Source: Glycine soja (taxonomy: Eukaryota > Streptophyta > Magnoliopsida > Fabales > Fabaceae). From it: a DNA stretch of 64,000 nt. The position numbers and the translations under genes are program-made. The stretch is taken from assembly GCF_004193775.1 (NCBI RefSeq), contig NC_041019.1, positions 39,514,966-39,578,965 of the forward strand. The letters run 5' to 3'. Positions 43,400 to 55,300 of this stretch are shown here, piece by piece. The first letter of the stretch is position 1, and each line of letters starts with the position of its first letter. The notes under the pieces were generated by a model. It had not been told where the DNA came from. It ran no database searches and saw only the letters and a program-made list of their open reading frames with translations.

Positions 43400-44175
43400 T
43401 CATTTGCTTTTATGCTTTCAGACACTCCTTCATCATTTTTGTAGAGATAGATTTTGGTTCATAGATCACTTTGAATAGTCTTAGTCAGTCTTCATCTTCC
43501 ATATCATATTAAGTAGCAAAGAGTTATTCATCAGCATCAGACACTGGCTTAGTACAAAGAGGAGCCACTCCAGAATCTGTTTGAATGATGTCATCATCTG
43601 CTTCCACAAGAGATGTTTCAATGACTGACTAAAGCATGGCCTCTTCAAGTGATCCCCTTTCAGTAGGGTCCATGTCATTAGGAACAGTGACAACGTCTAG
43701 TTCAAGTTGTCGTTGAGCAGCATCCAAAGAGAAAATTTGTGCTGCAAGTTCTGCTACAAATTGAACTTTTTCTAGTTCTTCCATCTGAGCATGATATCCA
43801 TAGTTTTTTTGTTATCTCATTTTCCCAATCTTTGACAAAGTCTAGACCTTCTTCAGCACAACCAAACACAACAAAATAGTCGTTGCTGAGATCACCACTT
43901 CCTTCCCCTTAACAGTGCCTTTGATGTTGACACCATTTTTCCTTACAGTTCCCCAGAACAAGGCATATGGACCATAATACCATGAATACGTTCTCGAGGA
44001 ATTTGGTCTATCCAACACGACCAAATAATCCTTTGATGGGGAAACCCTCTTCTTCTAGGGTTTGGAAGTTCACCCATCTTCCAACGATGAAAGAGTCCAA
44101 AGGAAAAATGTTTTTGGTCTCTTCTTCAAAGTTGATTCCTGGAATCACAACAATTTCACTCCTTTTTGGTGCCAT
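43400..44175 (-). pseudogene. Env-like (post-pol) ORF of the Sirevirus, broken
   Basis: Minus-strand start at 44172 (MAPKRSEIVVIPGINFEEET, then DSFIVGRWVNFQTLEEEGFP) followed by frame changes, a middle part with SRTYSWYYGPYALFWGTVRK, and an acidic tail near 43500. It resembles plant transposon-associated proteins encoded after pol in Sireviruses. Function unknown; no membrane segment is visible. Confidence 0.55.
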
Positions 44176-44513
44176 TGTTTCACAAAGATGAAAAAATTTT
44201 GTAAGAAAGAATGGCATTTTTCAAAAGTTTTGAGAATTCAAGATTTCAAAAGAAACTCTTGAATGCTCACCCTAGCCTTTAATATGTTTGAAAAGAACAC
44301 TGTAACAATTCAAATCGCATTTAATGTCTTTCGAAAACTATTTTTCAATCATGGTGAAAAGGGCAACACATGTCTTATAAGATGGACAAAAGGTTTTTAT
44401 CTTTATGAACATACTTCCTTTTCCATTTGTACACTTGAGCACATGTTAGATCCAACAAATTAAAGAAAGACTTTAAGATGATCTTATTGTCTGAAATAGA
44501 GAAGCATATCTTG

Positions 44514-46315
44514 TTAATTAGATAAGCTAATCATATTTAAATGTTTCATTATACAGATGAAACGATCTTTAGACAAAGGCTTAGTAAAGATATCAACACA
44601 TTGATTATCTGCATTTTCATACTTTATATCAAAAACACTTTTTTGTACATAATCACAAATGAAGTGATATCTTATTTCATTATGTTTAGCCTTTGAATGT
44701 TGTATCGGGTTTATAGACAAATTGATTGCACTAGTGTTGTCACAATATACTGGCATATTGTTCTAAAAACTAGAGTAATCCTCTAACTGATACTTTGCCC
44801 ATAACAATTGTGAGCAACAACTTGAAGCAGACACATACTCATCTTCTGTTGTGGATAAAGTGATGAAGTTCTGCTTCTTACTTGCCCAAGATATTAGACA
44901 AGGTCCAATATAATGACATCCACCACTTTTTCGTTCAACTCTGTCTCCTACATAATCTGCATCATAGTAACCTACCAACTTGAAATCTTGATTCTTCTTG
45001 TAGAACAAACTTTGGTTAGTAGTACCTACTAGATATCATAAGATCTTCTTAACAGCTTTGAAATGAGACTTTTAAGGATCAAACTAAAATCTAACACACA
45101 GACATGCACTATACATAATATCAGGTTTATTGGTGGTTAAATATAAAAGTGAGTCAATCATACCTTTGCTCAGAGGATTGAAAGCATGCATAGGTGTTCT
45201 CATTGGTTTGACACCTTCCATCTTGAACTTCTTCAGAAGTTCTTTAGTGTATTTTGTTTATGTATGTATATTCCTTTACTATCTTGCTTGATTTGAAGCC
45301 CCATAAAGAACTAAAGTTCTCCCATCAAGCTCATTTCAAACTCATTCTTCATTAGATAAGAAAAATCATTGCACAAAGATTCATTAGTAGCTCCAAAAAT
45401 GACATCATCAACATAAATTTGAACTATAATGAAATATTTGCTGACTTCTCTTCTTAGAAGAGTAATATCCACTTTGCCTCTCATAAAACCATTTTCTAAA
45501 AGAAAAAAGCTTTGTCTATCAGACCAAGCACGTAGAGTTTGTTTCAGACCATATAGAGCCTTTTTAAGTTTGAAAACATGGTCTGGAAGTGTATGATCTT
45601 CAAACCTAGGAGGTTGCTTTACATACATGTTTTCTTCTATAAAGTCATTTAAGAAAACACTTTTAACATCCATTTGAAAAAGCTTTATACTTTTATGAGT
45701 AGCCAAGGCAAACATGATTTTTATAGCTTTAAGTCTAGCAACAGGAACCAAGGTTTCATTGAAATCTATACATTCTTGCTAGTTATAGCCTTGAGCTACT
45801 AACCTAGTTGTGTTTCTTACCACCTTACCTTGTTCATCTAGTTTATTTATGAAAACCCACCTTGTACCAATAATGCTTTGAAATATGTTTCATATTGACA
45901 TGCCCAAGTTTTTTGTGTGTCAAATCCATCTCTCATCTTCTCTAGAAAGCACACACGTTCAATTTTGTTTACTTAGATCTATTAGATCAATCTTATACAA
46001 ATTGTTGTGTCGTCCAGCAGTAAAGAAGGACTTTCCATCTTCTATCTTGACTATACATTGATCTTTGTTGAAGGATACAATATAACCACTATCGCAAAAT
46101 TGACTTACACTCAATAAGTTATACTTTAGACCTTCAACATTTAAGATGTTCTCTATCGAGGCTAAAGAAGGAATATCAATATTACCTATACATGTAATCT
46201 TTCCCTTACTCATGCCTACAAAGGCAATTTTTCCTCCTTCAACTAGCTTTAGTTTGATAAAAATAAACCTTTCTCCCATCATGTGTTATGAGCATCCACT
46301 ATCTAGGTACCAGCT
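44514..46315 (-). pseudogene. Sirevirus protease-RT-RNase H, broken, integrase deleted
   Basis: On the minus strand: protease motif LDSGCS followed by a stop at about 46290; pre-integrase region NVEGLKYNLLSVSQFCDSGY (46170-46100); then directly, near 45890, the RT region TRWVFINKLDEQGKVVRN, VARLKAIKIMFALATHKSIK, KLKKALYGLKQTLRAWSDRQ and the catalytic YVDD (about 45410). RNase H follows: GYYDADYVGDRVERKSGG (44960-44910), TLSTTEDEYVSASSC and YCDNTSAINLSINPIQHSKA (about 44750-44690). The integrase catalytic core, normally between pre-integrase and RT, is absent. Confidence 0.85.
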
Positions 46316-46449
46316 TAAACCTTGGCCTTTTCCTACCAAGGATATCTACAATAGGAACAATATGAGATTTTGCTACCCAAATCTTTTTGGGTCCATGAGC
46401 ATTAGTACCCTTAGATATTTGTGTTCTTCTTATGGATGCATTTGAACTT

Positions 46450-47965
46450 GGGATGTTTAAACTTACCACAAAAGTCACATTTGTCTAAGACAAATTATGA
46501 CTTAGAAAATAATGCTCTTTTTTCTAGTCCTAGGCCAGACTTGCCATGAGAGGTGATTGAATTTTAAAAGCATGGTTAAGGTGTTAGAGATTTCCAAACA
46601 CTTCCTAAAGTCTTTTGTAAGACAAGCGATCTCCTCTCTCAGTTTTTCAACTATAGAGGATTCATCAATCTCACTAGCCTAATTTAGACTTTCTTCTAGA
46701 GTCTAGATTTTCTTTTTCAAATCTTCATTTGATTTATTCAGTTAAGTGTTTTCACAATCAAATATTTTGTATTTTTCTTTATACTTTTTTGCACTGAAGA
46801 GAGATCATATAATTATTCTGAAGAACATCATAGGGCTTATCTTCATCATTGTCTAATGAAAAGCAAAAAGAGGTATTAGATTTAGAGTAGGTTTTTACCT
46901 CAACTTTTTCATCTATATATACCATCAGATAGATATTGGCTTGCTTGTCTCTAAACTACTACTTTTCTCACTGTTTGAGTCATCCCAGGTGACCACGAGA
47001 CTTTTTTTTCTTGTCACCAGAGTACCTTTTTCATTTTAGTTGAGGACACTTAGCCTTCATGTGTCCAGCATTTCAAGCAGATGATCTCATTGCTTCCCTC
47101 CTTGTATTTCTTCTTGAATCTAGTGTCTTTCCATTTGGAGGAATGCTAAAACTTTCCTTTCTTTTTCATCATTTTTTGGCATTTCCTGGACATTAGAGCC
47201 ACTTCATTGTTTGTGGATCCCTCAGAACAATTATTTGAGCCATTAGACACGGCCATCTGCACTTTTAGAGCTTTAGGAAAGCTCTTCTTTTCTTCTTATT
47301 TGGAGCTAACTTCTCTAGTTTTGAGGGCAACGAAATCTCTCGTAGGTAGATTATCTCAATTTTGAAGGTGAACTTCATGAACTCTTAGGATACCTAATAG
47401 TTCATCCTATGTTAGGGGTTTTTAGATTTCAAACTTCTTGGATGGGTATTGTTTTTGGTTCCTACACCTTAGGAAAATTGTCTAGAATCTTTAAATTTAT
47501 ATGAGCCTAGGTGAAGGTGTGACCTAGAGCTTCAAGACTATTCAAAAGCACTTGAAGTCTTCCAAACATGCCATGCACAAATTCTCCTTCTTTTATGGAG
47601 AAGCTTTCATATGACATCTCAGAGTTGTAGCCTTTCTAAGCTAAACATCTTATGCTCATTCATAGTTGATGCCCAGTGAGTTCCAAATCTCTTTGGTTGT
47701 CTTAATTCTGCATATATTGTTGTACTCATTCCTTGATAGACTACATGTTAGAGTATAATGAACTTTTGTGTTTAGCTCCATTATGACAAGGTCTGGGAAT
47801 GGGTATATCTCCATTTGTGATGATTAGCCAGAGTTTGTAGGGGTTGAACTTGATGTACATCTCAATTTTGTCTTTCCAATAAGGATAGTCCTCTCTTGTG
47901 AAGCCTGGTGACCTCGTGAGGGATGCTCCCTCAACAATGAACTGACTGTTGTTGTTATCTGCCAT
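46450..47965 (-). pseudogene. Sirevirus gag, broken
   Basis: Minus-strand start at 47965: MADNNNSQFIVEGASLTRSP then GFTREDYPYWKDKIEMYIK, a typical Sirevirus gag start. Many stops follow. The zinc knuckle near 47100-47040 is split by a frameshift (CLK in one frame, AGHMKAKCPQLK in another). Confidence 0.8.
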
Positions 47966-48015
47966 GAGGATCTTTTCCTCTAGACATTGTCAAGTGCTCA
48001 AGCCTTAGAGGATAA

Positions 48016-48027
48016 GCTTTGATACCA
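48016..48027 (-). other. Primer-binding site of the Sirevirus
   Basis: Minus strand reads TGGTATCAAAGC three bases inside the LTR. Confidence 0.75.
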
Positions 48028-48030
48028 AAT

Positions 48031-49160
48031 TGTAAAGGAAAATATCACAAGGGGGGTTGAATTGTGATTTTAACTAAATTTAAATCCTTATGCAAACAAC
48101 AAAGTTATCATTTGATGAAGTGAGACTTAATAAAACAAATATCGAACTTTTGCAAAGTGAATTAGACGATAGTTTCAAATCTTTGTAAAAAAACATAGAG
48201 TTTTTCAAAAGCAAAGATTAAATTCAAACCCTAGGTTAGTTCAAATAGCAGAAGAGAAAAAATAAGAATAAGACACAAGAAATTTATACTGGTTTGTATC
48301 AACCACCAAGATTACGTCCAGTTCTTGACAAACCACCAAGTTCCACTAACTTCAACAAGTTACAAGTATTTGTCACTGTCATTTTTTACTCTTTAACTCA
48401 AGCTTTACTCCAAGCCTGTTACAACCAATATTCTTTGTCCTACTAAACCATTGTAGACTCTAACACAAATTAGAAGATTTGTTGGTTTGATTGTACAATG
48501 ACTAACACTCTATCATCTTACAGACGAATAAACAAATTCAACACTTAGTCTTTTCTCTTAAGATGGACGAAGTATTTTGAGAGTTTTTCTAAACCTCACT
48601 AGAATTTACGTAGAGAGCTTTCTACAGAATGAATTTGAATAATGAGCACTTCAATTCATACTCCATGTCTTCAAAACTTTTGGTATTTATAAGCCTCCTT
48701 CAATTACATATCTGTTGTCTTTAAACAAACATATTTCCTTTCTTAAGCTTACGTTTGAAAAATGTGGTCGTTAGAACATTAAATGTGTGCATTAAATTCC
48801 CATACTTCTTCATGTTAGGAAATCTTCACTGCTGGTGTGTTGAACACTACAACAGGAAACCACCTCCTTTTGTGTTAGAACAAGTTTGTGTAGTAAGACT
48901 CTTCTTTTAATGACGATTAATGAATTTCAAAACTTGACTTCATTTATTCTTCATAGGATTTAAGAGATCCTATGTGAATGTCTTTGCAAAACATATCTCC
49001 GACATAGAGTATTAAATGAAATCTTAAATGTCAAGTCTAATGTCATGTCATATCATGATTTTATCTTGTTATGTCTGAAATATCAAATGCAGGCTTCGCA
49101 AAACATGTTGTGATAGCGCATAAGACACAACCTTTGTGTTTATTTACAAAAATGTTGCAC
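48031..49160 (-). repeat. 5' LTR of the Sirevirus
   Basis: On the plus strand it begins TGTAAAGGAAAATATCACAA, i.e. the LTR end on the minus strand; a TATA-like CTTATAAATACC lies at about 48688-48700 (minus). The outer end near 49160 is not fixed because no second LTR is in the window. Confidence 0.6.
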
Positions 49161-51477
49161 GACACAATAATGCCAACCAAATCGTTGAAATGGCAACCTA
49201 ATAATTCTCATTTTAGAAATTTTATATAAAAAATGAATAGATAGGAGAGTATGGATGACAAATTCCATTGTACGCATAAATTATAAGAACTTTCCCCTAA
49301 ATCAACTACAATTCTACATTATGACAATTATCATAAGGCATTTTGGCATAGTTGCATTAAATATAACACAAACTTTTGATGAGAAGTTAACTTTGTTCCC
49401 TTCATCATTCATTGCTTTTTGTAAGTGAGTGGGAAGAGCTATTGTAAGTTTGTGATTGAGAATTCTTGTTGAGGATGAAACCTTTACTCCCAACATTTTT
49501 CAAAGATGTCATAAAACTCTTAACACCGAGATTTAAAGCACTCTGTAGCATCTGATGGGAAAACAACTCTAGCTTTTCTGACTGAAATCATTGCAAAATT
49601 TATCTGCAAAAGGAGAACCTGGAAGGCATACGCTTAATAATGGAGTAGCTCTTCCTACTAGATGACTGGGCTATAGGGGTAAATACATTTCATTCATATC
49701 ATAATAGTAATAATTAGGTGACTGAGACTATACATATTCCAACGAGTAAAATTAGATACACAACTACACAAGGCATTTTCACCAACAGTGCTCTGACCAT
49801 ACTGCCTTTCCTCCCTCCATATGTTTTGGAGAACTTTTTCTACACTTTTAATACATAAAAATAACATACAACAATAGTCTTATCCCACTAGGTAAGGTTG
49901 GTTACATACATTACACGACGCCATAAAATTAATGGTTTTGACTCCTGAGAAATACAGAAAATCTATTCAACACTAGTAATAAAATTGGACTTTATAGATC
50001 CTAGCATTTCAGTTGACCATATACACCAAAAAATTTCATACTTACAATACTTACATGAAGTTTTATCCTCTCTACTTCTAAAAGCTATTTAACTCATCAT
50101 ATCATAAACTACAGAATAGTAGTGACTTTAAGACAGTCTACTCCACATCTTTCATTAGTTTCTATGGTTAGGCCCTCCTCTTTTAAATAAACAATATGGT
50201 GATTGGTGATCACAAAGTTGAGGTATTCAAAGTATGTACTGTTCGATTAATTAATCAAGCTCAATTGCTGTAATTACACATCAATTGAAAGCTTGTAGAT
50301 GTAAGATCAAAAGGAGCTGTATTTCCACCAACTACTAGTCACTAAGGTAGTCTTGTATTATCATAGTGCATCTGATATGATACTTGTACAAATAGGCTCA
50401 AAGTATTTCAGCCTTTTATATATATAGTTAGTAATTGCTCATGTATAATATGCACTGAATTTAACATTCTATTTGATGGTTATGGTCATCGAATCTTGAT
50501 TGTACATGCACATTATTTATTTACATTTTCAAAGTCATGTTTGTGTCTTCTGGAAAAAAAAAATTCAACACCAATTAAGAATACCAAATACAATATCTAA
50601 TAGAAGTTACTATGAAGAAGCAAAGATGAAAATATTGTAGCAAGGCATAGAAGAATAAATCAAAATGAAGTAAAGATAAAATCAAGAAAATAAATTTATC
50701 AAAGGAAGTAAATGCTGGGCCCAAATCAAAGTAATACTTCAAACAATGATAAAATCATCATCATACCGATTGTGAGGCCTTATGCACCAAAACTTTGGCA
50801 AGTGGCAATATGCAAAACCTTTTGACAGAAAAAGAAGGAAAAATAATCAGCAAGTAATCAAGTATAAAATAGTGGTTGTGTTGCTTAGCTTGTGCAGCAG
50901 AAATGCAAGAGATGTAGAACTTCACATACCTTTTGCACTCCTTAAATAAGAAAACTAAGCAGTAGATCGAAAGCACAGTGCTTAAAAAAGTGAAAAAAAA
51001 AAGTGCCTATTTCAAAATATATGTCAACTTAGGAAAACTTAATTTGGTTCTGAGATGTTGACAGCTAAGAAAAAAGTGAAAAAAAAAAGTCTCATTAACA
51101 TTTCAAAAAACAATGATGTATAAATTTAGAAGTACTGTTAAGCTATCAGTTTTCCAGATTCAATCACAAAGCATCAGGGAGTCATACTAAAATTTTTGAC
51201 CCTACAGTTAAACTTTGACACTCAGTAATTCTTTGAAACAATTATTGGCCCAAATTCATAGTCAATCTTTAATCCCTAATAAGTCTTCAAAGTTTAAACA
51301 ATATGATTGGAGTTTTAACAACAATGGCGCAAGCAAAGCATAATAAGATGCAAAATAGTTAATCTATACCAGTTAATGTTTCATGTTCGGTGAAAGAGAA
51401 TACGCAACAAGCGATATTTCCAATCCAGAAGATGCTGCAACTAGCGGAAAACGAAAATTAAACAAGACAAGGAGATA
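49161..51477. other. Intergenic or intronic stretch
   Basis: No recognised family. The minus-strand ORF at 49314-49496 (KVSSSTRILNHKLTIALPTH) and exon-like pieces near 50760-50820 (FCILPLAKVLVHKASQS) and 50930-50945 have splice-like borders and could be later exons of the minus-strand gene that starts at 51602. This is unproven. Confidence 0.35.
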
Positions 51478-51602
51478 CCTTCGAGTAAAAGTCGAAGCTT
51501 GCAAGTGAGTCTGGCTTAAAATAACGATTTTTTCTTTCTTCGCAGAAGCGTCTTAGATGGTAATGTGAAGTAAGAAATGCGTTTGAAGCTGAGGGTAGCA
51601 TG
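51478..51602 (-). CDS. Putative first coding exon of a small minus-strand gene
   Basis: An ATG at 51602 opens a frame of about 41 codons, MLPSASNAFLTSHYHLRRFC then EERKNRYFKPDSLASFDFYS and K, ending at a GTATCT donor at 51477. It is basic and Ser-rich, and might be an organelle-targeting N-terminus. It lies head-to-head with the SERINC gene, about 800 bp between starts. I do not recognise the family, and the following exons are uncertain. It could also be non-coding. Confidence 0.3.
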
Positions 51603-52398
51603 AGCCAATAAGGTGATAAAGAGGCAAAATAATTTCAAGCTGCGTTTGAGGAAATGGGGTTTTCTGAAGAAATTCAGTTTTCGGCCCACCTGAATCAGAA
51701 TTAAATATTGATCTTAGGGCTAATAACTTTGATTTAATATTTAAAATAAATAAGAAATAAATGTAAATTTAGTATTTTAACTATATACGGGATAATATTT
51801 ATGTTTATATAATCATTTTATTTAATAAATAAACATTTTTAACTATGTAAGTTATATATTTTTAAATTAAAAAGCATATTAAATTTTTTATATATATAAT
51901 ATTTTTTTTTAAAATCATATAAATAATCATCAGTAATTTAATTAAAAATCATATAAATAATATAAGTAGAACATTGGGATAAAAAAAAAGTTATTTTTAA
52001 TTACTGATGATTTCTTATAAAAAGATATTGACGATTTATTCAAATGTTTGTTCGACAATTAAAAAATGGGAGAGGTGGGTGAAATTTTGCCTATTTTCTT
52101 TCGTACTTTTTTCACGCCCCATAAAATATATGATATCACACAATCACCCAAAACGATGTGGCATGGCATGAAAGGGGCGAAAAGGTCAAGTCACGGGTAA
52201 TCCTAATTCCCCACCAAGTCACTACACACCAAATATTCTTCGTCCTCCCGCTCGCTCTTCTCACTCGTCATCTTCGAATTCGTCTGCGCCCTAACAAAAT
52301 TCATTTCAATTCCAACTCCTCTGATCAAAATCCTAGGCTCGTTCTTGAATCCCTAATTCGATCTCCTCCTCCGAAGAAGAAGAATAAAAGGAGGATCG
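51603..52398 (+). promoter_or_regulatory. Intergenic region and 5' leader of the SERINC gene
   Basis: 51710-52080 is extremely AT-rich; 52190-52390 turns C/T-rich, typical of a plant 5' leader. No clear TATA box is positioned. It may serve both genes as a bidirectional promoter. An upstream ATG at 52158 opens a 142-codon ORF overlapping the first exon in another frame; it has no domain and is probably not translated. Confidence 0.4.
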
Positions 52399-55300
52399 AT
52401 GTGGGCAGCATCTTGCCTGGCGTCGTGCTGCGCGGCCTGCGCATGCGACGCCTGCAGGACCGTCGTTTCGGGAATCAGCCGTCGTTCCGCCCGGATCGCC
52501 TACTGCGGCCTCTTCGCCTTCTCCCTTGTCGTCGCCTGGATCCTCCGCGAGGTCGCCGCTCCTCTCATGGAATCACTTCCCTGTAAGCAGCAACAACAAC
52601 CCTAATTTCCTTTTCCAATTTCAATTTGATCTTCTATCTCAATCGCCAATTTCGTCTACAAATTATTAGATTCTTCATATGCATCATCCCTTTCTATTTT
52701 CACTCGTTTTAATTATTTTGAGGTTTGAAATGATTATTATGCTAGAATAGGAGGGTTTGTTACGTGAAAGCATACCAAACGATGTCACCATTGAGCTTGT
52801 CATTTTTAAGGGTTTATTTATCACATCAGCCTGTTACTGTCTTTAAATTTTTTCTTCTCAAGAAATTTTGTTACATAATTCCTATAGTTTTTGTTTTCTT
52901 GAGCTGAAGTTTTGGTTGCAAGTTAATTTGTAGTTTTGATAATGTTACGATATTGATAATGCATCTGAGAGTAGATTGATGGACGTGGTGAGTGGTGAGG
53001 GATTTTGTTCTTTTAGGCACTTTCTGAGATGAAAGATTTCTTTGTTTTAGAACTAGAATTCCATCCAAAATTTGCGATTTTCCAAGTTATTTTACTTCAC
53101 CCTCGAACCAATCAAATAATCACTAACATATTTAAGATTTTTTTCTGTAAAAACTGTTTTGTTACATAATTCCTAATATCTTATGGAATGAATACACATA
53201 ATTTTTTTATTTTTTATTTTCCTGAGATGAAGTTTTGTTGTGAGTTAATTAGTAGTTTTGGTGAGAGTAAATTGATGGATGTGGTGAAGTTTATGAAAGT
53301 GTGTAGATGAGCGTAATATCATCGTTGTGTGCTTTTGGATAGAGCTGATGTCCTTCTGTTAATGCTACAGGGATCAATCACTTCAAACACACTCCTAGCC
53401 GAGAATGGTTTGAAACAGATGCAGTTCTGCGGGTTAGCTTGGGGAATTTTCTGTTTTTCACTATTCTAGCTATTCTGATGGTTGGTGTGAAAACCCAGAG
53501 GGATCCTCGGGACAGTATGCATCATGGAGGTTGGATGATGAAAATTATCTGCTGGTGCCTTCTGGTAATCTCTATGTTTTTCATTCCAAATGAGATCATC
53601 AGCTTCTATGGTAAGAATTTCTTCTAATTGATTTGTGTTGGTTCCTTGTAGTTGATTATCACACATGTTGAGCTGTTTGTTCTGCTACTCTGCTCGAGTC
53701 TTGTATTTTGCCTATATAATTACATAAAATGTATTAGGATGTTCTCAAGATGTACAATTTGATAATTGAAAAAGGATCTACACTTCAGGTTCATGCCTGA
53801 TGCCTCTTGCTTTTAGTAAGGCTACTTCTTTGTGCCTTTAGACATAGGTTGTGTTTGGGACAGTTGCAAAAATTAGATTACTTCAACAATTGATTATTGT
53901 TATAATCAATTATAATTAGAATCAGTTTTTGTTGGATAAGTTTGTTGAAAAGTAATTTTAAGATATTCGTTTGGATATGACAATAACAAAAAAATCTTTA
54001 CATAGTAAATTATGAAAAATGGTATCATGTGAAAGGAAAAAGAAAGCTATTGGGAAATTTGGTGGGCACAATATTATTGGATGATAGAAGTCCAGCTGGA
54101 ATAAAAGATTACTGTAATAAACCTTAGATTCTTTAAATAATAATATAATATACAATTACCTTTTTTGTTGAGCTATTTCTTTGAATTTGGGATTACTTCT
54201 CGTGATCAAATTATTGTTTGTATTGTTTATGGTTTTGATGAGGTATGTCAATTTGCAGAAACAATATCAAAGTTTGGCTCAGGCATGTTTCTTCTTGTTC
54301 AAGTCATGCTCTTGTTGGATTTTGTTCATGGATGGAATGACAAATGGGTTGGATTTGACGAACAATTCTGGTTAGTTTTAGGCTTTGCTTTTCAATTTTA
54401 CTTCTGTAACGTCATTTCCTTTACTTGATAAGTTGACATATTTTTGAACGAGAATTTCAGTATTTACCTGTTTATTTATACAGGTACATTGCTCTATTTG
54501 TTGTTTCACTTGTTTGTTATGTGGCAACATTTGCATTCTCAGGGGTTCTCTTTCACTTCTTCACGCCATCTGGACATGACTGTGGACTCAATGTCTTTTT
54601 TATTACTATGACCTTGATTCTCGCATTTATTTTCGCCATAGTGGCATTGCATCCTGCAGTAAGTCGTTATTTGATTTTCATTGTAGCTAACCACTATTAA
54701 TTGTAGTTGATGCATTTTTCATTTGTTTTAACTTAAATACTTGGTTAAAATGTGTCAGAGGATAATTTTCTGATTCCTATTGATATAAGAGCATGTGCTC
54801 TTAAATAGAATACAAGGTAATCTAAAAAAGGAAACTCCTAAACTAATGCTCATCATTGTACCCACTGTCAATTCCTATAATTAAGGGTCAATGATTCCTG
54901 GTCATAAATACAAAATATGCAGCTAATCAAATCTCCTAATAATGGGATTTAAATCCTATCTATAAAAGGAAATAAAATATATAGTGAGATTCTGACACTC
55001 CCTCTCAAGTTGGTGAGTGGATGTTATCCATTCCCAACTTGCTAACAATAGATTGAAATGTAGAGCCACTTAATCCTCTTGTTAGAACATCTGCTAGCTG
55101 ATTTCCTGTGGATACAAATGGTGCACAAATTGTCCCATTATCCAACTTTTCCTTTATGAAGTGATCTGTCTACTTCAACATGCTTGGTCCTATCATGTTG
55201 CACTGGATTATGTGCAATGTTTATTGCTGACTTGTTATCACAGTATAGCTTCATAGGTCCATTAGACTTAATCTTTAGGTCATCTAGAATTATTTTCATC

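Larger units (their letters stand above)
43100..49160 (-). mobile_element. Decayed Sirevirus-like copia element
   Basis: Minus-strand order: LTR (about 49160 to 48031), primer site, gag, protease/pre-integrase, RT, RNase H, then an env-like ORF after pol, the order that marks Sireviruses. The integrase core is deleted, every ORF is broken, and no 3' LTR is found at the left end. The left and right limits are approximate. Confidence 0.75.

Noticed and set aside
52158..52586. 142-codon ORF overlapping the SERINC start region
   Set aside because: It is in a different frame from the SERINC exon, has no domain and is Arg/Leu/Pro-rich, as expected of a shadow frame in GC-rich coding sequence.
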